Source of the DNA: Candidatus Moraniibacteriota bacterium
GTDB taxonomy: Bacteria > Patescibacteriota > Minisyncoccia > Moranbacterales > UBA1568
Direction of reading: 5' to 3'
Length of the DNA: 38,666 nt
NCBI GenBank assembly: GCA_013334575.1
Contig: JAAXXG010000006.1
Location: 3,185-41,850 of the forward strand
Of the stretch, positions 26,349-35,492 are shown in pieces. The notes below the pieces were generated by a model. The model saw only the letters and a list, made by a program, of their open reading frames with translations, did no database searches and had not been told where the DNA came from. The first letter of the stretch is position 1. Each line of letters opens with the position of its first letter. The translations under genes and the position numbers were made by a program.

Positions 26349-27659
26349 TCAGGAATATTTGAGCAGCATGACGATTTCCACATCGCGTGCGATCTTTTCC
26401 GCCGTCTGACTGTGGAGTCCGACGCCGTCCTGTCGGACCGGTGCGTCGAGCCGTTTCTTCAGTTCCGCCTGGCCGATCTTGCTCTCGATACGTAACGAAA
26501 GGATATTCCGAAGCCGCAGGGATTGTTTCTCGTCGAGTCGCAGATGGAATGCCCTGACGAGGTAGTCCGCGAATCCGGAAACGGATTCCGGAGATCCGGC
26601 CTTGAGGGACTCCGTCTGTTCGAGGATGCGGTCCATGCGTTCGGTGAAGTGTTCAGCCCTGGTCTTGTTCCAGCCGCCCCCGCCTCTGTCGTAATCAAGG
26701 TCGAGCCGTTCGCACAGCGTCTTGGATTCGATGTTTCGGAAGAGGACTTCCCGGACGAGGGTTTCCGCGATCGAGACCTGTTCCTCGTTGAGGTCGGAGA
26801 GAAGGTGATTGAGAAGCTGTTTCGCCTTGTACGGGACGAGAAGCATGTTGACCTGCTGCGGAAGAAGGCTTTTGAACGAGGACATGAGAATCGAGAGCTC
26901 CCGCATTTCGGGAGTCTCTTCGACGGGGCGAGTCTCTTCCTCTTTCTTGGCCTCGACGGGGCGTTTGTCCTTGTTGACCTCCTCCTTGATGACGCGGCCG
27001 TCGCGCATGTGGATGACCCGGTCCGCGTAGGCGAGGTGTTCCGGGTTGTGCGTGACCATGATGATGGTCTGTTCGTCCACTTCGTTGAGCTCCTTGAGGA
27101 TCTGCAACACGTTACGCGCGGATTCGGAATCGAGGTTGCCGACCGGTTCGTCGGCAAGGACGATCTGCGGCTTGTTGACAAGGGCGCGTGCGATCGCGAC
27201 GCGCTGCTTCTGGCCGCCGGAGAGCTGGCTGGGATACTTGTCGGCCTGCTCGACGATGCCGAACCGGCGCAGTGACTGGATACCGTCTTTCTCCCGCTCG
27301 GATCGGCTCTGACTGCGGAATGCGCGCGGGAGGCAGACGTTATCGAGGATAGTGAGAGACGGGATGAGGTAGAAGGCCTGGAAGATGAGTCCGATACCGG
27401 TCTGGTGGAGTTCGAGCGTCTCCTTCCTGGTCATCTTCGAAAAGGCCTTTCCGTTGATGGAGATGTCGCCGTAGGTCGGTTTCTGGAGTCCGGCGATCGA
27501 GTAGAGAAGTGTCGATTTTCCGCAGCCGGAAGGCCCGTATATGATGACGTATTCCTTCGGATAGATGCGCAGGTTCGTCTCCTCGAGGGCTCGGGATTCG
27601 TTCGATTTTCCCTGATTGTAGATGACACGAAGGTTGTCGATCGAGATGAGCGGTTCCAT
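26349..27659 (-). CDS. ABC transporter ATP-binding protein with about 200-aa C-terminal extension
   Basis: [56 protein letters not shown]; true start [16 protein letters not shown]. Confidence 0.92.
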   Translation of the reverse strand: MEPLISIDNLRVIYNQGKSNESRALEETNLRIYPKEYVIIYGPSGCGKSTLLYSIAGLQKPTYGDISINGKAFSKMTRKETLELHQTGIGLIFQAFYLIPSLTILDNVCLPRAFRSQSRSEREKDGIQSLRRFGIVEQADKYPSQLSGGQKQRVAIARALVNKPQIVLADEPVGNLDSESARNVLQILKELNEVDEQTIIMVTHNPEHLAYADRVIHMRDGRVIKEEVNKDKRPVEAKKEEETRPVEETPEMRELSILMSSFKSLLPQQVNMLLVPYKAKQLLNHLLSDLNEEQVSIAETLVREVLFRNIESKTLCERLDLDYDRGGGGWNKTRAEHFTERMDRILEQTESLKAGSPESVSGFADYLVRAFHLRLDEKQSLRLRNILSLRIESKIGQAELKKRLDAPVRQDGVGLHSQTAEKIARDVEIVMLLKYS

Positions 27660-27752
27660 GCGGTTCCGTTTCCGTTTTCTTCCCGTATCATAGCATACTT
27701 CCGCGGTTTTCCCTTTCGCGATAGAATGGCCGGGAACCGTTATGACCCTTCC

Positions 27753-28967
27753 ATGTCTCAGAGGATGCTTCCTGTCTTCATTTTCTTCTTTCTCTCGGCT
27801 TTCCTGTGGCCGGTATTGCCGACGGTCGCCGAGGAGGTGAAGGTGATCGAAGTCATCGGGCGGCAGGATTGCGCGCATTGTCGGGAGGAGGAGGCGTTCC
27901 TGCGAGATCTGGCGGACCGGCGTGGCGATATCGAGATCGTGACGTACGATGCGTATTCTCCGGAAGGGAAAGTGCTGTTCGATAAGGTGGTCGAGACGGA
28001 AGGGTTGTCGCGATCCACGCCGATTACGGCGGTCGGTGGCGTGGTCCTGCAAGGATTCGGGTCTCCGGAGACGACCGGGCGGCACATCGTCGAACTGCTC
28101 GACTCTCCGGTCTCGGACGCGATGGGTTTCCGTGAGATCCTCGATCGCGGCGGAGTGCGTGCGGAGCGGTCCGAAAGCGGAGCCTGCGAGGATGGGACGG
28201 TCTGCAGGGCGCCTGGAAGCGATCCGACCTACGTATCCGTCCCGTTTCTCGGTGTCGTCGACATTTCGACCTATTCGCTGCCGGTCCTTTCGGCCGTACT
28301 CGGATTCGTCGACGGCTTCAATCCGTGCGCGATGTGGGTCCTGGTCACGTTCCTGCTCGTCCTGGTCCAGTTCGGTGACCGACGGAAAGTCCTGCTTGTG
28401 GCGGGGCTCTTCGTCCTCGCCGAGACGGTCATGTACTATCTCATCCTCAATGTCTGGCTCACGGCCTGGGATTTCATCGGTCTTGACCGGATCGTGACGC
28501 CGTTTGTCGGAATCGTCGCGATCGGGGGCGGAATCTTCTTCTTGTACGAATGGTATCGGAGTGATGGGACCTGTCTTGTGACGGACGCGCATAAGCGGGC
28601 CGGTATCGCGAGCAGGATCAGGAGCCTCGCGTCGCAGCCGTTCACGTGGGTGACGGCCGCGGGGGTCGTCGCGCTCGCGCTGTCGGTGAACGTCATCGAG
28701 TTCGCCTGCTCGATCGGGATTCCACAGACGTTCACGAAGATTCTCGAGATGAACGAGGTCGGATTCCTCGGGACGCAGGGATTCATGTTCATCTATATCC
28801 TCTCCTACATGCTCGACGATCTGGTCGTGTTCGGGCTTGCGCTCTGGGGGGCGAAAAGGCTGCAGACGATGCACGGGTATGCGAAATGGTGCAACCTGTT
28901 CGGCGGTGCGCTCATGATCGTGCTCGGTCTCCTGCTGGTCTTCCGACCCGAGAAACTGCTCTTTTGA
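27753..28967 (+). CDS. Thioredoxin-like domain fused to CcdA/DsbD-like membrane domain
   Basis: Signal/TM, EVIGRQDCAHCREEEAFL (CxxC), then about 6 TM with GFNPCAMWVLVTFL and NVIEFACSIGIPQ. Confidence 0.83.
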   Translation: MSQRMLPVFIFFFLSAFLWPVLPTVAEEVKVIEVIGRQDCAHCREEEAFLRDLADRRGDIEIVTYDAYSPEGKVLFDKVVETEGLSRSTPITAVGGVVLQGFGSPETTGRHIVELLDSPVSDAMGFREILDRGGVRAERSESGACEDGTVCRAPGSDPTYVSVPFLGVVDISTYSLPVLSAVLGFVDGFNPCAMWVLVTFLLVLVQFGDRRKVLLVAGLFVLAETVMYYLILNVWLTAWDFIGLDRIVTPFVGIVAIGGGIFFLYEWYRSDGTCLVTDAHKRAGIASRIRSLASQPFTWVTAAGVVALALSVNVIEFACSIGIPQTFTKILEMNEVGFLGTQGFMFIYILSYMLDDLVVFGLALWGAKRLQTMHGYAKWCNLFGGALMIVLGLLLVFRPEKLLF

Positions 28968-29010
28968 AGGGCTGATAACCGGAATCCGTGTCAGATGATT
29001 TTGTGACGAT

Positions 29011-30567
29011 ATGGCCGATACGCTCTCACTTCTGCGGATGTGGCGCGCGAAGAAGGCGGCGCGCGAAGGCGTCGAACCGTTTCGCGTACTCACGAACGCC
29101 GCGCTCGAAGGGATCGCGGTACGGATGCCGCGCACTCCGGACGAGCTCATGGAGGTGAAGGGGATCAAGGATGCGAAATGTCGGCTGTACGGGAAGGAGA
29201 TCCTGGAGATCGTCTCGCGGGCGGTTCCCGCGTCGCAGGCCGTTGTGGCGGATGTTCCTTTCCCGGACGAGGTTCCGTTTCCGGATGGTCCGGAGTCGTC
29301 CGGACCGGAGGAAGATGCCGTGTCCGTCTCACGGTTCCTCGATGGACTCAATACCGAACTTTCCGGTATGGCGGCCCGAATCCGTGGCGAGGTCTCGTCG
29401 GTCGACGAGCGCGACCGCGTGGTGTATTTTTCGCTGAAGGATCCGGAGGACGGAAGCATGATGAACTGCCTCATCTTCCGCTTCCAGTACGACGTGTCCG
29501 GCGTGCGGATCAAGGAAGGGGACGAGGTGATCGTCGAGGGTGTCCCGGAGATCTGGAAGCCGATGGGCCGGCTGTCGCTCAAGGTCGGACTGATCGAGGT
29601 TGCCGGCGAGGGGGCGCTCAAGAAAGCCTACGATGCGCTCTATCGGAAACTCGAAGCGGAAGGAGTGTTTGCCGAAGCGAGGAAGCGGCCGTTGCCGCAG
29701 TTCCCCGAGCGTATCGCGCTCATCACGTCGGAACAGGGTGCGGCCATCGGCGATTTCCTTACGAATATCGGAAGTCTCGGTATCCGGATCGACCTCTACC
29801 CGTCGAGCGTGGAAGGCAAGCGTGCGGTGTTCGAGGTACTCGATGCCATACGCCGGGTGCGGGCGCGGGCCGACCGGTATGATCTGTTGGTCGTCGTGCG
29901 TGGCGGTGGAAGTATCGAGAGCCTGCAGGCCTTCAATACCGAGTCGCTTGTTCGGGAAATCGCCCTCTGTGAGATGCCGGTCATCGCGGGTATCGGACAC
30001 GAGAAGGACATTACCCTTTCGGCGCTCGCGGCGGATCGGATGGTTTCGACCCCGACGGCCGCGGCACGGACGATCCGCGAGCCGTTCGAGCGCGCACGGC
30101 AGTCGCTCGCGCACCACGAGCGGATCCTGCTCGATTCGTTCGGGGCGACGCTTTCCGCGGCTTCCGACCATGTCGAGGAAAGTGTCGGGACTTTTCTCGG
30201 CTTCCTCGAAGGTGTTTCGATTCGATTCGAACGCGCGCGAAGCGCACTTTCCGTCAGGGCCGGGCTCGTCGAATTCCGGATCCGGGAATCGCGTTCTCGC
30301 GTCGATGCGATGTTGCGGGAGATCTCAAACGGGTGGAAGGATGCCGGAAGGGATGTCCGCGAACGGCTTGTCCGGGCCGAATCGGCGCTTCGGCAGTATG
30401 ATCCGAACCGGGTCCTGGCGCTCGGGTACGGGCTTGTCAGGCTTGCAAACGGAGCGTTGCTGCGGAAATCGACCGATACGAAGGTGGGTGATAGACTGGA
30501 TATACGGCTGTCGGAAGGGCGAATCGTGGCCGAAGTAAGGGAATTCAAAGCGGAAAACGAAAAGTGA
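29011..30567 (+). CDS. xseA: Exodeoxyribonuclease VII large subunit with N-terminal HRDC domain
   Basis: HRDC: LLRMWRAKKAAREGVEPFRVLTNAALEGIAVRMPRTPDELMEVKGIKDAKCRLYGKEILEIV; XseA: FSLKDPEDGSMMNCLIFR, RIALITSEQGAAIGDFL, VVVRGGGSIESLQAFN, PVIAGIGHEKDITLSALAADRMVSTPTAAA. Confidence 0.93.
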   Translation: MADTLSLLRMWRAKKAAREGVEPFRVLTNAALEGIAVRMPRTPDELMEVKGIKDAKCRLYGKEILEIVSRAVPASQAVVADVPFPDEVPFPDGPESSGPEEDAVSVSRFLDGLNTELSGMAARIRGEVSSVDERDRVVYFSLKDPEDGSMMNCLIFRFQYDVSGVRIKEGDEVIVEGVPEIWKPMGRLSLKVGLIEVAGEGALKKAYDALYRKLEAEGVFAEARKRPLPQFPERIALITSEQGAAIGDFLTNIGSLGIRIDLYPSSVEGKRAVFEVLDAIRRVRARADRYDLLVVVRGGGSIESLQAFNTESLVREIALCEMPVIAGIGHEKDITLSALAADRMVSTPTAAARTIREPFERARQSLAHHERILLDSFGATLSAASDHVEESVGTFLGFLEGVSIRFERARSALSVRAGLVEFRIRESRSRVDAMLREISNGWKDAGRDVRERLVRAESALRQYDPNRVLALGYGLVRLANGALLRKSTDTKVGDRLDIRLSEGRIVAEVREFKAENEK

Positions 30568-30571
30568 CCGT

Positions 30572-30666
30572 TGTCATCCCGAGCTTGTCGAGGGATCTGC
30601 ATAATGGTGGAGTGGGATGATGTATCACAACAGATTCCTCGGCTCGAAGACTCGCTCGGAATGACA
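30572..30666. repeat. Dispersed palindromic repeat, TGTCATcCCGA...TCGGAATGACA type
   Basis: tgtcatcccgagcttgtcgagggatctgc...agattcctcggctcgaagactcgctcggaatgaca between xseA and xseB. Confidence 0.85.
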
Positions 30667-30709
30667 GGTCTTCAAATGGAGAAAATCATTCAGTAATAAC
30701 CCAAATCGT

Positions 30710-30919
30710 ATGCCGGAAAAGAAGCAATCGCTTGGAGAATCGCTGAAGGCGCTCGAAGGAATCGTGGCCTGGTTTGAGGATCAGCAGCAGGTCGATGTGG
30801 AGGAGGGGCTTGCCAAGGTGAAGGAGGGAGCCGTTCTTATAAAGGCTTCCCGCGAGAAGCTCAAGGAGGCTGAGAACGAGTTCGAGGTCGTGCGGAAGGA
30901 GCTGGAGGGGGAGGAATAG
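30710..30919 (+). CDS. xseB: Exodeoxyribonuclease VII small subunit
   Basis: SLGESLKALEGIVAWFEDQQQVDVEEGLAKVKEGAVLIKASREKLKEAENEFEVV. Confidence 0.88.
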   Translation: MPEKKQSLGESLKALEGIVAWFEDQQQVDVEEGLAKVKEGAVLIKASREKLKEAENEFEVVRKELEGEE

Positions 30920-31038
30920 AAATAGGGGGTGAGAAGTGCGAAGTGAGCGGCGGGGCATGAAACGGAGGAGGATGGGAGAGGCGAGTCTTCCATTCGCAAC
31001 GGTCTCGAGGACTCAGGCATCCTTCATTCGTTCGGGAC

Positions 31039-31078
31039 ACTTTCCTCCCCCCGCCGGGGAGGAAAGTTTTCTTCTTTT
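31039..31078 (+). terminator. Rho-independent terminator after xseB
   Basis: actttcctcccc ccgcc ggggaggaaagt tttcttctttt. Confidence 0.85.
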
Positions 31079-31155
31079 CTTACTTCTCGCTTCCTGCTCC
31101 CCGCTTCCATCTCGGGGTGGTATACTGTAACCGAAACCGAAAGAAACACCGGAAT

Positions 31156-32880
31156 ATGTCGCAGCATTCGAAAGACGTCTCGATCGTGGTCGGCGGTTCG
31201 GCGGGCCAGGGGGTGCAGACCGTCGAGGCGGCCCTCATGAAGATCCTGAAGGATGCCGGATACGGCGTCTTCGCCTGCAAGGAGTATATGTCCCGCGTCC
31301 GCGGGGGAAGTAATTCCGTCGAGATCCGCGTCTCCTCGACCCGGTCTCCGCGTCGCGCGTACGTACGAAGGATCGACTTCCTGTTCGCGATGGACGCCGC
31401 CGCGGTGCCGCACCTCGGGTGGCGGATCGGGCCCGATACGCTCGTCTTTGCGGAGGCGGGGCAAGCCGGAGACGTCGCGCCCGGACGTCGTATCGATACG
31501 CCGATTCTCTCGTTCGCGAACGAGGCGGGAGGAAGTCCGCTCTATGCGAACTCGGTCGTTCTCGGTGTGGTCCTCGGGATTCTGAACGTGCCGTTCTCGG
31601 GAGCGGAATCGTATCTGCGGCGGGCGTTTTCCCGAAAGGGCGACGATATCGTCGCAAAGAACATCGACGCGGCCCGAAAGGGGTACGAGTTCGGGAAGCA
31701 TACGTCGTTCGTGGAGGATATCGCCGTGGCATTGTCGCCGTCGGAGGACCGGAAAGACGATCTTCTGCTCGACGGGACGACCGCGCTCGGTATCGGGGCC
31801 GTCGCGGGCGGGTGCGATTTCATCTCGTCGTACCCCATGTCGCCCGCGACCGGCGTTCTTGCCTTCCTCGCGAAGGAGGCGAAGCGGTTCGGCATCGTCG
31901 TCGATCAGGCCGAAGACGAGATATCGGCGATTAATGCGGGTCTCGGTGCCTCGTACGCCGGTGCGCGGGCGATGGTGACGACCTCGGGCGGCGGATTCGA
32001 TCTCATGCAGGAGGGCGTGAGTCTTTCGGGTATCATCGAGACGCCGATCGTGATCCATATCGGGCAGCGTCCGGGCCCGGCGACAGGATTGCCGACCCGT
32101 ACCGAACAGGGCGATCTCAATCTCGCGCTTCATGCCGGACACGGCGAGTTCGTCCGGGCGATCTATGCGCCGGGAACGGTCCCGGAAGCGGTCGGTGTCA
32201 TGCAGCACGCCTTCGAGACGGCGGACCGGTACCAGGTGCCGGCGTTCGTGCTGTCCGATCAGTATTTCCTCGATTCCGTCGCGACGGTCGACGAAGGGGA
32301 TCTTCCCCGGATTCCGGTCGCGCGTCATATTTCGGAAACGGACGAGGGATATCTCCGTTACGCCCTGACCGAGGACGGTCTGTCGTCGCGGGGTGTCCCG
32401 GGATATGGCAAGGGTCTGGTCTGCGTCGATTCCGACGAACACGACGAGAACGGCCGCATCACGGAAAGCTTCGAGGTTCGTCGGGTCATGATGGAAAAGC
32501 GCTGGAAGCGGCTTGAGGCGATGCGTGAATCGGCGATCCTTCCGTCTCCGTCGGACAATCTGGACGCCGCGGAAACGGCGGTCGTCTGTTGGGGCTCGAA
32601 CCGGGGGGCGGTCGAGGAAGCGCTCGGAAGGCTCGGAAGCGTAAAGCTCGGCGGATTGCATTTCAGCCAGGTCTTCCCGATCAATCCGAAGGTGAAGAAA
32701 ATGCTGAAAGGAAAGGAAATCGTCGTCGTCGAGAACAACCATACGGGGCAGTTCGCGGACCTGCTCGCGCGCGAACTCGGAGTAAAGGTCTCGCGCCGGA
32801 TCCTGAAATCGACCGGGGAGCCGTTCTCGGTCGAGGAGCTGATGGATGAACTGAAGCTCGAATCCAAAACTAAAAACTAA
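31156..32880 (+). CDS. korA: 2-oxoacid:ferredoxin oxidoreductase, gamma-alpha fused subunit
   Basis: IVVGGSAGQGVQTVEAALMKILKDAGYGVFACKEYMSRVRGGSNSVEIRV; GCDFISSYPMSPATGVLAFLAKEAKRFGIVVDQAEDEISAINAGLGASYAGARAMVTTSGGGFDLMQEG. Confidence 0.9.
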   Translation: MSQHSKDVSIVVGGSAGQGVQTVEAALMKILKDAGYGVFACKEYMSRVRGGSNSVEIRVSSTRSPRRAYVRRIDFLFAMDAAAVPHLGWRIGPDTLVFAEAGQAGDVAPGRRIDTPILSFANEAGGSPLYANSVVLGVVLGILNVPFSGAESYLRRAFSRKGDDIVAKNIDAARKGYEFGKHTSFVEDIAVALSPSEDRKDDLLLDGTTALGIGAVAGGCDFISSYPMSPATGVLAFLAKEAKRFGIVVDQAEDEISAINAGLGASYAGARAMVTTSGGGFDLMQEGVSLSGIIETPIVIHIGQRPGPATGLPTRTEQGDLNLALHAGHGEFVRAIYAPGTVPEAVGVMQHAFETADRYQVPAFVLSDQYFLDSVATVDEGDLPRIPVARHISETDEGYLRYALTEDGLSSRGVPGYGKGLVCVDSDEHDENGRITESFEVRRVMMEKRWKRLEAMRESAILPSPSDNLDAAETAVVCWGSNRGAVEEALGRLGSVKLGGLHFSQVFPINPKVKKMLKGKEIVVVENNHTGQFADLLARELGVKVSRRILKSTGEPFSVEELMDELKLESKTKN

Positions 32881-32978
32881 CAACTAACAACGAACAACTG
32901 ATAACTGACACAAATTGACGCAAGAAATAGGGCCGAATCTTTCTTCGTCGTAAGTTGTCCGTTGTTGGTTGTCTGTTC
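32867..32978. repeat. AACTGAC-like heptad repeat with inverted arm
   Basis: aaaactaaaaactaacaactaacaacgaacaactgataactgaca ... taagttgtccgttgttggttgtctgttc; overlaps the korA stop codon. Confidence 0.7.
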
Positions 32979-32984
32979 AAACGC

Positions 32985-33833
32985 ATGAAACCATTCGACA
33001 TGCCGGAAGGAACCGATATCGCCTGGTGCCCCGGTTGCGGGAACTACCCGCTGCTCACCATTCTCAAGAACGCTCTCCGGGAGTTGGGCAAGGACCCCGA
33101 GGAGGTGGTGATCGCCTCGGGTATCGGTCAGGCGGCCAAGATGCCGCAATACGTGGACGCGCACATGTTCAACGGCCTGCACGGCCGTTCGATCCCGGCG
33201 GCGATGGGTATCAAGCTCGCGAATCGGAACCTGACCGTCATCGCGGAATCCGGAGACGGCGATATCTATGGCGAGGGCGGGAACCATCTCCTGCACGTGG
33301 CGCGCCGCAATCCCGATATCACCGTCCTCGTACACAACAACATGGTGTACGGCCTGACGAAGGGGCAGGCCTCGCCGACCTCGGAGGAGGGGATGAAGAA
33401 CCCGATCCAGCCCGACGGGGTCGTCGTGGAGCCGTTCAACCCTATCGCCGTAGCGGTGTCGATGGATATCCCGTTCGTCGGAAGGGCGAACGTCGGCGAT
33501 CCGGCGCAGGCCAAGGAGGTCATCAAGGAGGCGATCTCGTTCCGTGGATTCTCGATGGTCGATATCTTCGCGCCGTGCGTGGTGTTCAACAGGCAGAACA
33601 CCTATCAGTGGTTCAAGGAGCATACCCGTCCGGTTCCGGATGATCACGATCCGAGCGACCGTGTCGCGGCGTTCCGTCTCGCGCTCGAGACCGACATGAT
33701 GCCGCTCGGCGTCCTGTACCGTAACGATTCGCGCGAACTGTACGAGGACCGGCTCGGTATCACCGGGACCCCGCTTCACGAGCGCGAGGTCTCCGAATCC
33801 GCTTTTTCCGAGATGCTCGCGGGGTATCGGTAG
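32985..33833 (+). CDS. korB: 2-oxoacid:ferredoxin oxidoreductase, beta (TPP-binding) subunit
   Basis: IAWCPGCGNYPLLTILKNAL; IASGIGQAAKMPQY; GLHGRSIPAAMGIKLANRNLTVIAESGDGDIYGEGGNHLLHVARRNPDITVLVHNNMVYGLTKGQASPTS. Confidence 0.93.
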   Translation: MKPFDMPEGTDIAWCPGCGNYPLLTILKNALRELGKDPEEVVIASGIGQAAKMPQYVDAHMFNGLHGRSIPAAMGIKLANRNLTVIAESGDGDIYGEGGNHLLHVARRNPDITVLVHNNMVYGLTKGQASPTSEEGMKNPIQPDGVVVEPFNPIAVAVSMDIPFVGRANVGDPAQAKEVIKEAISFRGFSMVDIFAPCVVFNRQNTYQWFKEHTRPVPDDHDPSDRVAAFRLALETDMMPLGVLYRNDSRELYEDRLGITGTPLHEREVSESAFSEMLAGYR

Positions 33834-33865
33834 CACGTCTGACTCGAATATCCAACTTGGCCGCT

Positions 33866-33985
33866 TGTCATTCCGGCCTATGTCCCAGCATTCGCGGGAC
33901 AAGAGCCGGAATCCATGTTCTGCATATTTTCTGATTATGGATCCCGGATCAACGAGCATTCGCTCGTCAAGAGTCCGGGATGACA
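33866..33985. repeat. Dispersed TGTCATTCCGGC...CCGGGATGACA repeat
   Basis: tgtcattccggcctatgtcccagcattcgcgggacaagagccggaatcc...ggatcccggatcaacgagcattcgctcgtcaagagtccgggatgaca. Confidence 0.8.
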
Positions 33986-34007
33986 TGAAATAGAGGCTTT
34001 GTTCCGA

Positions 34008-34038
34008 AACCGAAAACCGGGCATGGCCCGGTTTTGTG
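34008..34038. terminator. Terminator-like hairpin
   Basis: cgaaaaccgggcatggcccggttttgtg. Confidence 0.7.
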
Positions 34039-34082
34039 TATTTGCATAATTACATAATTGTTTACGTGAACGATTACGTATA

Positions 34083-34391
34083 TCACGCGAAGCCGAGGCG
34101 GATCTTCGTCTCCTCGGTCATGCGGTCGGGGGTCCAGGGCGGGTCGAAGGTGAGTTCGATCTTCACGTCATTCACTTCCGGCAGTTCGAGAAGCCGGTCC
34201 TCGATATCCTTCTGCATCACGGGGAAGAGGGGGCAGCCCATGGTGGTGAGGGTCATCGTGACGGTCGCGACCCCCTTGTCGTCGATCGAAACTCCGTAGA
34301 TGAGGCCGAGATCCACGACGGAGACACCGAGCTCGGGATCGAGCACCTCCCCGATCTTCTTCATCGCGGATTCATGGAGGGAGTTCTTCAT
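34083..34391 (-). CDS. MIP18/DUF59-family Fe-S assembly factor (SufT-like)
   Basis: KIGEVLDPELGVSVVDLGLIYGVSIDDKGVATVTMTLTTMGCPLFPVMQKDIEDRL...VKIELTFDPPWTPDRM. Confidence 0.9.
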   Translation of the reverse strand: MKNSLHESAMKKIGEVLDPELGVSVVDLGLIYGVSIDDKGVATVTMTLTTMGCPLFPVMQKDIEDRLLELPEVNDVKIELTFDPPWTPDRMTEETKIRLGFA

Positions 34392-34408
34392 GTTCATAAA
34401 TTTCGTTT

Positions 34409-34539
34409 TGTCATTCCGACCCGAAGTCCTGCGTATGCGGGAGAGGGCGAAGCAAGAGGAGAAATCCGCGTTCTTGTTCGCGCAGGTCCCTCGATTCGAG
34501 GACTCCCCGGCATGCGCCAGGCTTCGGCTCAGGATGACA
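34409..34539. repeat. Dispersed TGTCATTCCGA...GGATGACA repeat
   Basis: Bounded by tgtcattccgacccgaag and cttcggctcaggatgaca. Confidence 0.7.
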
Positions 34540-34629
34540 AAGGGGAGCAGGATGAAATCATGCGGACCTTCATGGTATACAAAAAGCCTCCTTTTTGCAA
34601 AGAAGGCTTCCGTTTTCTGTCTGTGCCGT

Positions 34630-34881
34630 CTACTCGCCTGTATCGATAGCCCCGACGGGGCAGCCGTTCTTCGCGTTCTCGATCGCCTCCTTCGGATCGG
34701 AGTCCGCGCTCGCGAGAATCGTCGACTTTCCTTCGCCGTCGAGACCGAAGGTGTTCGGAGCGGTGGCGGTGCAGGCGCCGCAGCCGATGCATAGGTCGCG
34801 GTTCACCGAGACCGTCTGACCGCTCGCGAGCGTGACCGGTCCGCTCGGCTTCGAGGCATCCTTGAAATCCATAGAATTCAT
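34630..34881 (-). CDS. 4Fe-4S ferredoxin
   Basis: VNRDLCIGCGACTATAPNTFGLDGEGKSTIL...ENAKNGCPVGAIDTGE. Confidence 0.9.
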   Translation of the reverse strand: MNSMDFKDASKPSGPVTLASGQTVSVNRDLCIGCGACTATAPNTFGLDGEGKSTILASADSDPKEAIENAKNGCPVGAIDTGE

Positions 34882-34976
34882 CTTAGAGGTTATCGCCGTC
34901 ATGATAGCGCAGTCTGGCTTCTTCGGCCAGAAGGGAACGCTCCCGAATATGATACGAGATCTGTCGTGGAGGGTAT

Positions 34977-35354
34977 TCAGGCCGTGATTTTGTCGGTAGT
35001 GAGGGCCTTTTTCAGGGTTTCGAGGGAAAGAAGGGCGCACTTGAGGCGGTTCGGGGAGAGTTCGACGCCGAGCAGGGCGAGGATGTCGTCGGTGTTCATG
35101 TCGAGTGCCGCGGCGACAGGCTTTCCTTTTACGGCTTCGGAGAGAAGGGAGGCCGAGGCCTGGGAGATGGCGCAGCCCTCGCCTTCGAAACGGATATCCT
35201 CGATGATCCCGTCCCGGATCAGGAGATCCGCCGAAAGCGAATCGCCGCAGGTCTGATTCTTCGCCTCGGAATGACGGGTCGGATGGTCGAGATGCCCGCG
35301 GTTGCGCGGGTGGCGGGAGTGGTCGAGGATAATCGCCTGGTAGAGGGAGGACAT
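34977..35354 (-). CDS. sufU: Fe-S scaffold protein SufU/IscU family
   Basis: LYQAIILDHSRHPRNRGHL; NQTCGDSLSADLLI; FEGEGCAISQASASLLSEAVKGK; RLKCALLSLETLKKAL. Confidence 0.92.
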   Translation of the reverse strand: MSSLYQAIILDHSRHPRNRGHLDHPTRHSEAKNQTCGDSLSADLLIRDGIIEDIRFEGEGCAISQASASLLSEAVKGKPVAAALDMNTDDILALLGVELSPNRLKCALLSLETLKKALTTDKITA

Positions 35355-35492
35355 ATGCCAGTGAACAGATAGCAATTAACAGTAAACAAAAAACGGGGAG
35401 TCGAGGAAATTTCCTGCTCCCCTGACCGAGGAGAGCTGTCGAGTCTTCGAGACTCTTGACCCGCGTATGCCGGGTGAGGGGTGGGAGATGAG

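Noticed and set aside
27660-29621. Long N-terminal extension of the 1090-aa minus-strand ORF 26349..29621
   Set aside because: Antisense to the thioredoxin-CcdA and HRDC-xseA genes, low-complexity Arg/Asp/Ser-rich translation; the true ATPase start is [10 protein letters not shown] at 27659.
31024-32883. 619-aa minus-strand ORF opposite korA
   Set aside because: Shadow ORF; includes translated repeat sequence.
32877-33986. 369-aa minus-strand ORF opposite korB
   Set aside because: Shadow ORF; its start and end lie in dispersed repeat DNA (…CVSYQLFVVSC).
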